In this document: piece by piece, positions 21,858 through 29,800 of the stretch
How positions within the stretch are numbered: the stretch's first letter is position 1
How the letters are laid out: each line of letters starts with the position of its first letter
Virus record (IMG/VR): IMGVR_UViG_3300031999_000123
Span: 1 to 32,645 of that record
Source of the DNA: a virus
DNA: 32,645 bases
Strand: one strand, 5' to 3'
Program-made: the position numbers and the translations under genes
Notes under the pieces: model-generated
Database searches by the model: none
What the model was told of the DNA's origin: nothing
The model's input: only the letters and a program-made list of their open reading frames with translations

Positions 21858-22832
21858 TTACCATGTATTAGATGTTTCGAAAAGAATCCATTTCTTTGTT
21901 AGAGCACCTTGACCAACTGGCCTAGCTTCAAATGTCTTCCCAGGCAAATTGGTTATTCCTGTAATTGTTTGTCCTGCAGTTAAGAAAGTATTTCCATTAT
22001 GGCAAGGAACTACCATTCCTGGTAATGTCCCTCTGCTGTATCCGTGACTAACCGTATTGTCTGTTCTAGCAAACTTTGGTGCTTCACTAATATTGATCTT
22101 TGTTACATACAATTTGTCATCTGGCGTGTTTGAATACACTAATCCACCATCGCCATAATTGGTGCTACTTAAAAAATATGATTCCGCAATTAATCCATTT
22201 GGACAAGGTCCAGGTAATTGTAACAAGTTTCTTAAACTATATGCAACTGTAGTTCCTACATATGAAGTGCTTAAAGTCAAATTAGTAGAGTCTGGCGTGC
22301 TTGTTGTAGGTTGTCCAGTTATAATTGTATTATACCTGTCATTTGGCATTGACGAAACAAAGTCACCAAAGAATTGATTGTGAAATGTAACTCCTCCAGA
22401 ATCAATTGTTCGTATATAAAGCCAGAAAAAACTTGCAGTAGCTATTACAATCCATGGCCTAGCGGTTCCAGGAGTTGTGTTACTCTTTAACCAAAACAGA
22501 TATGGATTTCCACTGGCACCAAGCGGGAAATTGGGGAATGGTTCAACTAAAGTGTTTATATCTATAAATCTTAAACAACCAGTCACTCTTGCGTTCTGAC
22601 CGGCAGTTGCATCAGCTCCAGAATCATCTACTTTTAGAAATCTTTGGTTTGTATATGCACCTTGCCTATAAATTCGTTTGTTAGTAGCTGTGGCTGCAAT
22701 TGACCATCCAGCAGCAGGCAGTGCACCGAATCCGTTGACTAGGCACGCATCTAATACGGCGACTAAAGAACCAGCTGAGCCATTTAAGGTTGGAGCTGAG
22801 CCATCTGTTGAACGATAGACTGTTACAGTCAT
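21858..22832 (-). CDS. Structural protein of the four-member paralogous family (324 aa)
   Basis: First of the four in transcription order. Family signature: VTVYRSTDGSAPTLNGSAGSLVAVLDACLVNGFG, GWSIAATATNKRIYR, QRFLKVDDSG, ARVTGCLRFIDI, and RPWIVIATASFFWLY. The last residues are FETSNTW. It follows the 975-aa fibre by 15 bases. Function is not shown; a fibre-associated or tail protein is inferred from context. Confidence 0.8.
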   Translation of the reverse strand: MTVTVYRSTDGSAPTLNGSAGSLVAVLDACLVNGFGALPAAGWSIAATATNKRIYRQGAYTNQRFLKVDDSGADATAGQNARVTGCLRFIDINTLVEPFPNFPLGASGNPYLFWLKSNTTPGTARPWIVIATASFFWLYIRTIDSGGVTFHNQFFGDFVSSMPNDRYNTIITGQPTTSTPDSTNLTLSTSYVGTTVAYSLRNLLQLPGPCPNGLIAESYFLSSTNYGDGGLVYSNTPDDKLYVTKINISEAPKFARTDNTVSHGYSRGTLPGMVVPCHNGNTFLTAGQTITGITNLPGKTFEARPVGQGALTKKWILFETSNTW

Positions 22833-22847
22833 GGTAATGCACTCATA

Positions 22848-25775
22848 TTAAACAAATCCTGTTACCAGGGCGACAACGTCATATTTCCCAGCGGAGTTGA
22901 GGTATACGAAGCCGATTTTGTCTAATGCGTTCGGCGTTGAACTAGGAGCATACGCGATTATATCTGTTCCAAAGCGAGTCTCAGAAGTAAATGCTACAGA
23001 TCTACCACCGGTTCCATCTTGGGTTAAATCCAGTGCACAGCGTTGTCCGTCGTAAGCGTTTGTGTTCGTAATCTGGATATTTCCCGTCAATGTAATACGA
23101 ATCACGTCAGCAACAGACCAATCGAGGCTAACTGTTGGCGAATAAGGAACAACAACAATTCGTGGACGATGAGGAGAATTTACCCACTCTGCACCATCAT
23201 AGGTGAGATAATCGTTGTATGCTGGAGTTGTTATTGTAACGTCAGTCAAATCGTCTAGTGATAGAACAACAGGAACACTAATTTGAACCCACTGTGCTAA
23301 CATTGCAGAATAGAAATATGTTGCACCAAAATGTGGAGAATTGCTATCATTGACAAGTGCTGTTATCCCATCGTCAGGTGGGGTTGTACCTGGGATACCG
23401 TTGTCAGGATTTCGAGTCCAATTACCTCCAACGTTGACTGCTCCACCATTGTATTCAATTAGATCATCATCAACAAAGCCCATTCCGATCAATGTTGCAC
23501 CAGCTGTTCCAAATGTACCAGCAATAACGTATCTGTCACCTACAACAAGTGGTCCTTGTTCAACAATGAACCAATCGCCAATATATGGTGAAGTTCCAGT
23601 AATCGTAAAGATTGCAACGTCACCATCATCAACAGCTATTGATGTACCAGTCTGTACCCACGTTTCGCCTTGAACACCTCCATACTTGATGTATGTTAGA
23701 GTGTCCCCGATGTTTCCTGCTGCTATTACTGGTTGTGTACTGCGGATATCATTTAAGTTTGGATCACGAATTGGATCTACGTATGTAATTCCTGCAGTCG
23801 CTGCAGCAACTGCAGCGTCGACATATTGTTTTGTTACTGCACCTAAAGCGGCAACGGGATCTGCATTAAGAATCAAGAATCCGGTCATTGTATCACCACC
23901 GACGTTTACATAAGTAGCGTCAACGAGTGATGTAATATCAAGTGCAACAACAGATGTTGTAGCTGATACTCTTCCTTTTGAATCTGTTGTGATCTTAACA
24001 AATGAGTTTGTTACTGGTGATCCAAAATCTGCAAGATCTATACTGGTATTTCCTAATACACCACTACCGTTAAGAACTGTGATATTATTTGGTGTACCTG
24101 TGATTGTTCTTGTAACAGCTGTTCCAGAACCAGTACGGACAATGTAACCTGTTGTTCCAAGCGTTGCAAGTGCTGTTAAATCAGGATCAAATGGTTGATA
24201 TGTACTAGTTGCAAATGCAAGAGTTACTGGACTAAGAGCTGATATTGGAGGGCCGTTGAGAATCAAAGGACCTGTCATTGTACCACCAGATTTTGCTAAC
24301 TTATTTGTTTCAAGTTGTTGAATCTGTAGTTGTACAGTTGTTGCTGTTAAGCTACCAAATGGTGGAACAATAATTTCAAGACCACCATGATTGTGCGGTA
24401 ATGGATTACGTGCATCTGTTAGTCTTGGATCGTTATCACCAACAGCAATAGGATTACCGGAAGTAACTGGTGGTAACGAAAGTTTTACAGTACCATATAG
24501 AGAAGATGTTGCAAGAACGACTTCGCCTTCAGCTCCTTGAGGACCAGCAACACCAGGACCGCCCATACCTTGCATGAAGATAATTTGGTTCTTATTAATC
24601 GTACGTGCAATTGGTGGTGCTTTTGGACGTGTTGGTGTTGTAATATTAGGATCGGTGGCGGTTAGAGCACCACCAGTATCAACCCATAGGGTAACGTTAC
24701 CACCTGACCAGTTCCATGCGGGATTTGTAACAACACCTTGCAAAATAACAGTTCCAACTTGACCAAATAGTGTTGTGTCTGTTAGCATACCAAGAATTTT
24801 GACATTTGTATCTTCGTATGCAGCTGGAATTAGTTGTGTTGGTGGATTGTTTGAAATTGTAACAACAGAGTATGCACCGATATTAACCGATGCTGTTCCA
24901 AAGATAAACGATTCTTCAAGTTTAATTGGTTGTAATTGTCCAGATCCGATAATAAATGGTGTTTCTGTTGTGTAGAATTCGCCTGTTAGTTTCTTAACTG
25001 CAGCACCAGTTTGATCGTAGAAAATTGGTCCAGAAAGAATTTCTTGGTTGAGGTTTGCTTGAGAACCAGGACCATAGTCAATTAATGATCCTAGAATAAA
25101 TGGAGCAGGAGTGTGTGCTAAGTAACCACTAAATGCTGTTGGGTTTGGAATATTCTGGCTAACAGTGATTTCTGTTCTGTTTAAAGATGAGTTGAAGGTA
25201 TATGCTACAATTGTATACACACCATCGTTTCCAGCAGTTTGTGTGATTGTAATTGGATCATTAACAACAAATTCGCCAGTAACATTATTAGGAACAAAAA
25301 ATCGTTTATTTGGTTGACTACCACCAATAAGGGGATATGTATTTGTTATCTGTGTGTTCTGCAATCTTCCTGCAAAACACCGAACCTTCTTTAGCCATGT
25401 TGTACCGTTCCAAACATACATTTGTCTGTCAACAGTTGAAAAGAAGTGTTGATCGATAGCTGGCGAGCTTAGAAGTACTGATCCAAATCGTGGTTCAAGT
25501 GTCGTTGTTCCATAACCCTTGTGACCTGTAATAGGATGAATATCCCAATATAACCAATATGTTTCTGTTGATAGAAATGGTCCAGGAAATGCTAGAATTA
25601 CAGCATTGTCTGTTTCACGAAGAAGATACTCACTGTCCCCTTGCGAAAATGTAACTAATAGGGAACCATTTTGAGTGTTTATGAAGATATCGTTACCAGA
25701 TAAATTAAGAAAATCTGGCTCGTTGCTTATATTTACAGGTGTTGTAACAATACCTTGGCGAAATGAAAGTCTCAT
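22848..25775 (-). CDS. Large tail-fibre protein (975 aa)
   Basis: The N-terminal part contains GHKGYGTTTLEPRFGS and MYVWNGTTWLKK, as in phage fibre base domains. An AGNDGVYTIV segment is shared with the collar genes. A short collagen-like run (GMGGPGVAGPQGAEGE) lies near residue 408. It is followed by AVGDNDPRLTDARNPLPHNHGG, a motif frequent in fibre proteins. Then come TMTGPLIL and GGDTMTGFLILN repeats with AVTKQYVDAA. The segment VKITTDSKGRVSATTSVVALDITSLVDATYVNVGG is nearly the same as in the 2462-4018 gene. The C-terminal 250 residues are beta-rich. The ATG at 25775 follows AAGGA and a late-promoter-like box. It would form or extend a long tail fibre. Confidence 0.88.
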   Translation of the reverse strand: MRLSFRQGIVTTPVNISNEPDFLNLSGNDIFINTQNGSLLVTFSQGDSEYLLRETDNAVILAFPGPFLSTETYWLYWDIHPITGHKGYGTTTLEPRFGSVLLSSPAIDQHFFSTVDRQMYVWNGTTWLKKVRCFAGRLQNTQITNTYPLIGGSQPNKRFFVPNNVTGEFVVNDPITITQTAGNDGVYTIVAYTFNSSLNRTEITVSQNIPNPTAFSGYLAHTPAPFILGSLIDYGPGSQANLNQEILSGPIFYDQTGAAVKKLTGEFYTTETPFIIGSGQLQPIKLEESFIFGTASVNIGAYSVVTISNNPPTQLIPAAYEDTNVKILGMLTDTTLFGQVGTVILQGVVTNPAWNWSGGNVTLWVDTGGALTATDPNITTPTRPKAPPIARTINKNQIIFMQGMGGPGVAGPQGAEGEVVLATSSLYGTVKLSLPPVTSGNPIAVGDNDPRLTDARNPLPHNHGGLEIIVPPFGSLTATTVQLQIQQLETNKLAKSGGTMTGPLILNGPPISALSPVTLAFATSTYQPFDPDLTALATLGTTGYIVRTGSGTAVTRTITGTPNNITVLNGSGVLGNTSIDLADFGSPVTNSFVKITTDSKGRVSATTSVVALDITSLVDATYVNVGGDTMTGFLILNADPVAALGAVTKQYVDAAVAAATAGITYVDPIRDPNLNDIRSTQPVIAAGNIGDTLTYIKYGGVQGETWVQTGTSIAVDDGDVAIFTITGTSPYIGDWFIVEQGPLVVGDRYVIAGTFGTAGATLIGMGFVDDDLIEYNGGAVNVGGNWTRNPDNGIPGTTPPDDGITALVNDSNSPHFGATYFYSAMLAQWVQISVPVVLSLDDLTDVTITTPAYNDYLTYDGAEWVNSPHRPRIVVVPYSPTVSLDWSVADVIRITLTGNIQITNTNAYDGQRCALDLTQDGTGGRSVAFTSETRFGTDIIAYAPSSTPNALDKIGFVYLNSAGKYDVVALVTGFV

Positions 25776-25797
25776 TGTTTATTCCTTATTGACAGAG

Positions 25798-25805
25798 TAT
25801 TTATC
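25798..25805 (-). promoter_or_regulatory. Late-promoter-like box GATAAATA
   Basis: The minus strand reads GATAAATACTCT, upstream of the 975-aa fibre gene. It lies in the gap before the gene and gives a leader of about 17 bases by T4 spacing. Confidence 0.55.
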
Positions 25806-25816
25806 TAACCTTTTAA

Positions 25817-26227
25817 TTACCAAGGTAACGTACCTTGCCATCCTGTTGTAATATCATAATCAATAAGTTCTTGTACAGTTGTTAAATTGTCAATTAAGGT
25901 TTTATGATGAAACGAATTCAGGTAATTAGTTGAAATGAAACTAAAGAGAGTTGCTCCCATATTGAGAACATCCACAGCAGTCATTGGAATATCTTGATTA
26001 TCAGCTGAGCGCCAAGTAAAATTAGCAGGAAAGTCAGATCCTCTTTGAAGTAAAAGAAGTGCCATCGTTGATGTCCCGGAAATGTTTGACCGAGAAACTT
26101 CATCTGATTGATATACGTTGCCACCAAATGCAAATACGTTATTATTGTAGGCATTTAGAAGTAGAAACACTGAGTTTTTATTGTAGTCCTTAAGTTCATC
26201 TACGGTCATTTCAATACCTGGATCCAT
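25817..26227 (-). CDS. DUF4376-type protein, probable fibre assembly factor (136 aa)
   Basis: The C-terminal two thirds carry the DUF4376 pattern: FTWRSADNQDIPMTAVDVLNMGATLF, then helices and TTVQELIDYDITTGW. These domains occur next to phage tail fibres, where they can act in assembly or as part of tail-fibre chaperones. That role is inferred from context only. The ATG at 26227 is preceded by AGGA. It lies just upstream of the 975-aa fibre gene. Confidence 0.75.
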   Translation of the reverse strand: MDPGIEMTVDELKDYNKNSVFLLLNAYNNNVFAFGGNVYQSDEVSRSNISGTSTMALLLLQRGSDFPANFTWRSADNQDIPMTAVDVLNMGATLFSFISTNYLNSFHHKTLIDNLTTVQELIDYDITTGWQGTLPW

Positions 26228-26251
26228 ATTCTCTTTCCTATGTTGTTTTAA

Positions 26252-26297
26252 ATGAAAGAAGGAAAAGAAGACCGAAGATTTCGTCGCCTTCTTTCAT
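26252..26297 (-). terminator. Long stem-loop between two structural genes
   Basis: Perfect 11-base arms (ATGAAAGAAGG on the plus strand at 26252-26262, CCTTCTTTCAT at 26287-26297) enclose a 24-base loop with a small inner stem. On the minus strand it is followed by TTTAAAAC, a short T-rich run that is weak for an intrinsic terminator. It lies after the 72-aa gene. A 19-codon ATG frame inside it is not convincing as a gene. Confidence 0.45.
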
Positions 26298-26299
26298 GA

Positions 26300-26518
26300 T
26301 TAAAGCGGAGCGGTTGTTATTGTAAAATGGCTAGATAACTTATTTTGTTCAATAAATTCATCTACTCCATCTTTTGGTGGAGCCATACCACTCGTTGCAT
26401 AGAAAAGTTGAAAAATTCTAGCAGCATCTATACTTCTTATTCGAGCTTTAGGAGTAAATTTATACGTTGTTCGAGTTGTGGCGTCTTGAAAGACCAAGAT
26501 AAGGTCAAGGTTTAACAT
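26300..26518 (-). CDS. Small structural-region protein (72 aa)
   Basis: The protein MLNLDLILVFQDATTRTTYKFTPKARIRSIDAARIFQLFYATSG is beta then helix, ending in a polar tail. It is not recognised. The ATG has AAGGAG with 6 bases of spacing, and the gene sits 9 bases after the stop of the 86-aa gene. The setting between fibre genes suggests a virion or assembly protein. Confidence 0.72.
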   Translation of the reverse strand: MLNLDLILVFQDATTRTTYKFTPKARIRSIDAARIFQLFYATSGMAPPKDGVDEFIEQNKLSSHFTITTAPL

Positions 26519-26527
26519 TTTATCTCC

Positions 26528-26788
26528 TTAAATACCAAGTATGAAAAGTGTGTCGTTTTGTCCAACAGGATAACCACTATCCGATAGAAGTTGTTTAGCC
26601 GCAGCAATTAAATTAAGTTTTATTTGTGATTGTGGTTGATCGAAAGGTTGATTAATACCAATTGTAGTGTTAAAACTAAAATTTGCTTCCGTAGAAACCT
26701 CGGCAAAAATACCTAGTGTAGTAGGTGTAATTCCATTTGGATCGCCTTGAGCAAATACAGAAACAACATGAATAGATGCATTAGCCAT
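26528..26788 (-). CDS. Small structural-region protein (86 aa)
   Basis: The start is the ATG at 26788 (MANASIHVVSVFAQGDPNGITP), preceded by GGAGG with 8 bases of spacing. The TTG 15 bases upstream is not needed. The sequence is beta-rich then helical (IKLNLIAAAKQLLSDSGYPVGQNDTLFILGI) and unrecognised. It follows the large fibre gene and precedes the 72-aa gene. Confidence 0.72.
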   Translation of the reverse strand: MANASIHVVSVFAQGDPNGITPTTLGIFAEVSTEANFSFNTTIGINQPFDQPQSQIKLNLIAAAKQLLSDSGYPVGQNDTLFILGI

Positions 26789-26840
26789 AGTATGAACCTC
26801 CAAATAATCTATATATGAAAAATGAGAACAAAAATAACCT

Positions 26841-29800
26841 TTATGTATACCTATTTCCGAGAACTTCTGTTATACAGGAGAAGTAATCAAAGTCTAAGTT
26901 TCTTGCCGCAGTCGTTGCAGTTTGAACAATTCCACCAATGTTGACTGCAGTTGTCGGTAGGTTTGTTGCAATTGTCCCCCTTGACACATCATTGACAAAG
27001 AACTCCCAGTTTGTTGTCGTGTTCCTAACTGCACGAAGTACATACCAGTTATTTGCTGTGACCGCAACACCAGTGCTTAATGCAGTTGATGATGTGCTTG
27101 CTGAACGAGTATAACATCTCCAGTTAGCACTGGCTGCAGAACTGAATTCAAACCAGACTCCGTTGGTTCCATATGTAGCAGCAGCACCGTCAGATGCATC
27201 TTGGCAGAGTCCAACTTTGCAAATCACTGTTGTAATCGTTGGGATACGCACGATCCATGTAAATTCAGCAATTTGGTTAGCCATGGTCGATGAGGTTGTA
27301 GCCGCTGCACCCATCATATGAATTGCTGAGTTGTTACCTGAAGTCGCACCAGTAACAGCACGGTAAATTCCTGGATGGTCTGCCTCAGAAGCCTGAACGC
27401 TGTTTGTTGCAGCCGCACTTTGAGTCATCCACCACGACAATTCTCCTGGTTCCTTCGAAGTAGATGCGACTGTAATACCTGATAACATGAAGTCATCTTC
27501 AAGGTGGTGAACGAATCTTGAATTCATTGCGGCAGTTGGACGCCACTGGTTTGCAGCAAGGGTATTACCTACTGAATACAATACCTTCTCGGTGTTATCA
27601 AAGTATAGTGGAACTCTACCAGTAAATGCTACAGGTGTACCTGTAGGCTTACCTGCCCCTGCGCAGATATAAAGGAAGCCATCAGTTGCACTGGTTGCTA
27701 GAGCAGCATTACCAAGAACTGTCGATCCTAATGGGATTATGGTTAGGGCATCAAGAGCCCTTGCTTGGACACGAAGTGGGTTAGCAGTAGATGCGGCAAT
27801 TGTTGAGACATCAAGTAAGTGCTGAGCAGCGACACCGTTGATTGCGGCTGTATTCTCGGTAAATTTGAATGCCGATTTAGCCGCTGTTGTTAAAGCCCAG
27901 TTCCAAGTCTGAGCATTATCTCCGTTGTTGATTGAGTTTGAACCACCAGCGGCTGTGATAGTAGATAATGTGACAGATGCGGTTGCTGCTGCCCATTTAA
28001 CGCCTGCTGCTTGTGCTGAATCTGCGGTCAGGACGTGTGTATCGGTGCCAACTGCCAACCGTATAACACTTGTTCCGTTATCAACTAACAAATCGCCTTT
28101 GGTTGTCGTTGGAGACAACGCATCCATACCTGCAGTTTGTGTTACTTGTCCAGTTCCACCACCAGCTATAGCAACAGTGCCAAAAGCTAGTGCTGTGCCT
28201 GCGGAATTAACAACAAGTGCTTGATTTGCCGTGCCTTGAATATCAGCACGATCTGCGGTTGCATTACCAGTTACGCCATAGACCGAACGTGCTGAACCTT
28301 GTACAATATTAGCAGAATCTAGTCTAGAGGTTCCAACAGTAGCAGATTGTGAAAGATCAATAGAACTGAATGTTAGTGCTGTACCAGCACCATTTACAAC
28401 AAGAACTTGGTTTGCTGTGCCTTGGATTGATGCAACATCAGCAGTCGCGTTACCAGTTACACCAAGAACAGACCTTGCAGAACCTTGTGCAAGAGCACTA
28501 AATGGTAGATCGCCAGTAGTGGCTGCGGCAGCAGCGAGATTTAAAGCACCAAATGTTAGTGCTGTTCCTGCTGAATTAACAACTAAGGTTTGATCTGCTG
28601 TGCCTTGGATTGATGCAACATCAGCAGTTGCATTTCCTGTAACACCAAGGACTGAACGCGCAGAGCCTTGAGTCAAATTAGCGAATGGAAGGTCACCAGT
28701 GACTCCATTTGATAGATCAATTTGCGCCCAAACGGGATTATTGCTTCCGCCCGTGTTTGACAGATAACGAGTAGCATTGGTATCTTTTGCTAGTTTTGAT
28801 AGTGTATTTGCCGCAGATGCGTACAGTATATCACCTTGTGCATATGTAGATTGATTTGTACCACCATTACCTTCAGCTAATGTACCAGATACATGTGTGG
28901 TTAGCCCTATTTTGCCCCATAAAGGAGCAACACCAACACCACCTGAAATAAGAGCATTGCCCGTCGCAACACCCGCAAGTTTTGCCAGCGTAGTTGTGGT
29001 GTTTGCATACAGTATATCACCCACTGCATAAACTGTTTGTCCAGTTCCTCCGAACGTTGCACCAATTGCTGTTGCATTCCATGTCCCGCTTGTAACTGTT
29101 CCAAGTGTAGTGATTGATGCTTGTCCAACATAAGTTGCAGCAATATCAATAGTTGGATTGGCAGCAACGCCATCGCCATTTGATAACGTTATTCTATCTG
29201 TTGTTCCTGTAATTGTACGAGCAGTTGTTGTATTTGCTGCTGTTCTAACGACAACTCCGTTTGCGCCAGGATCAACTAATCCGTTTGCATAAAACGATTT
29301 CCATGCACCATTATAAACATCGAACCTATCATTGGTTGTATCGTATACAATAGGTGTTCGTCCAGTAAATGATGTTGGGACGCCAGACGGAACACCAGCA
29401 GTTGAAGTTATATACAAGAATCCATCTGTTGCACTTGTAGCAAGTGCTGCATTGCCGAGAACGAACGATCCTAGCGCAGTAAATTGCCCTTGTTGTGATG
29501 CTCCAATATTAAATGTAGTTGTGCCATTACTACCACTTCCGGTTGGTGTGCCGCTAGTAATTGTAACATTTCCACCAGATCGGTTTGTTCCAACACCGTT
29601 TGCAGCCGTAAGAGATACTGATCCTCCTGCTCCGTCTGCTGATGTGCCTCCAGATACTACCGCACTTCCTCCTGCGCCGCTGGTACTCGTCCCCCCTCTC
29701 AATGTTGCCAAGCCACCTGAACCGGAAGTAGTCGTCGCACCACCTTGTACAATAACACCACCAGCTTGACCTCCCGATGCATTTGAACTACCCGTGATTG

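Noticed and set aside
26238-26297. A 19-codon minus-strand ATG frame inside the 26252-26297 hairpin
   Set aside because: Very short and fully explained by the stem-loop arms; no ribosome-binding site at proper spacing.
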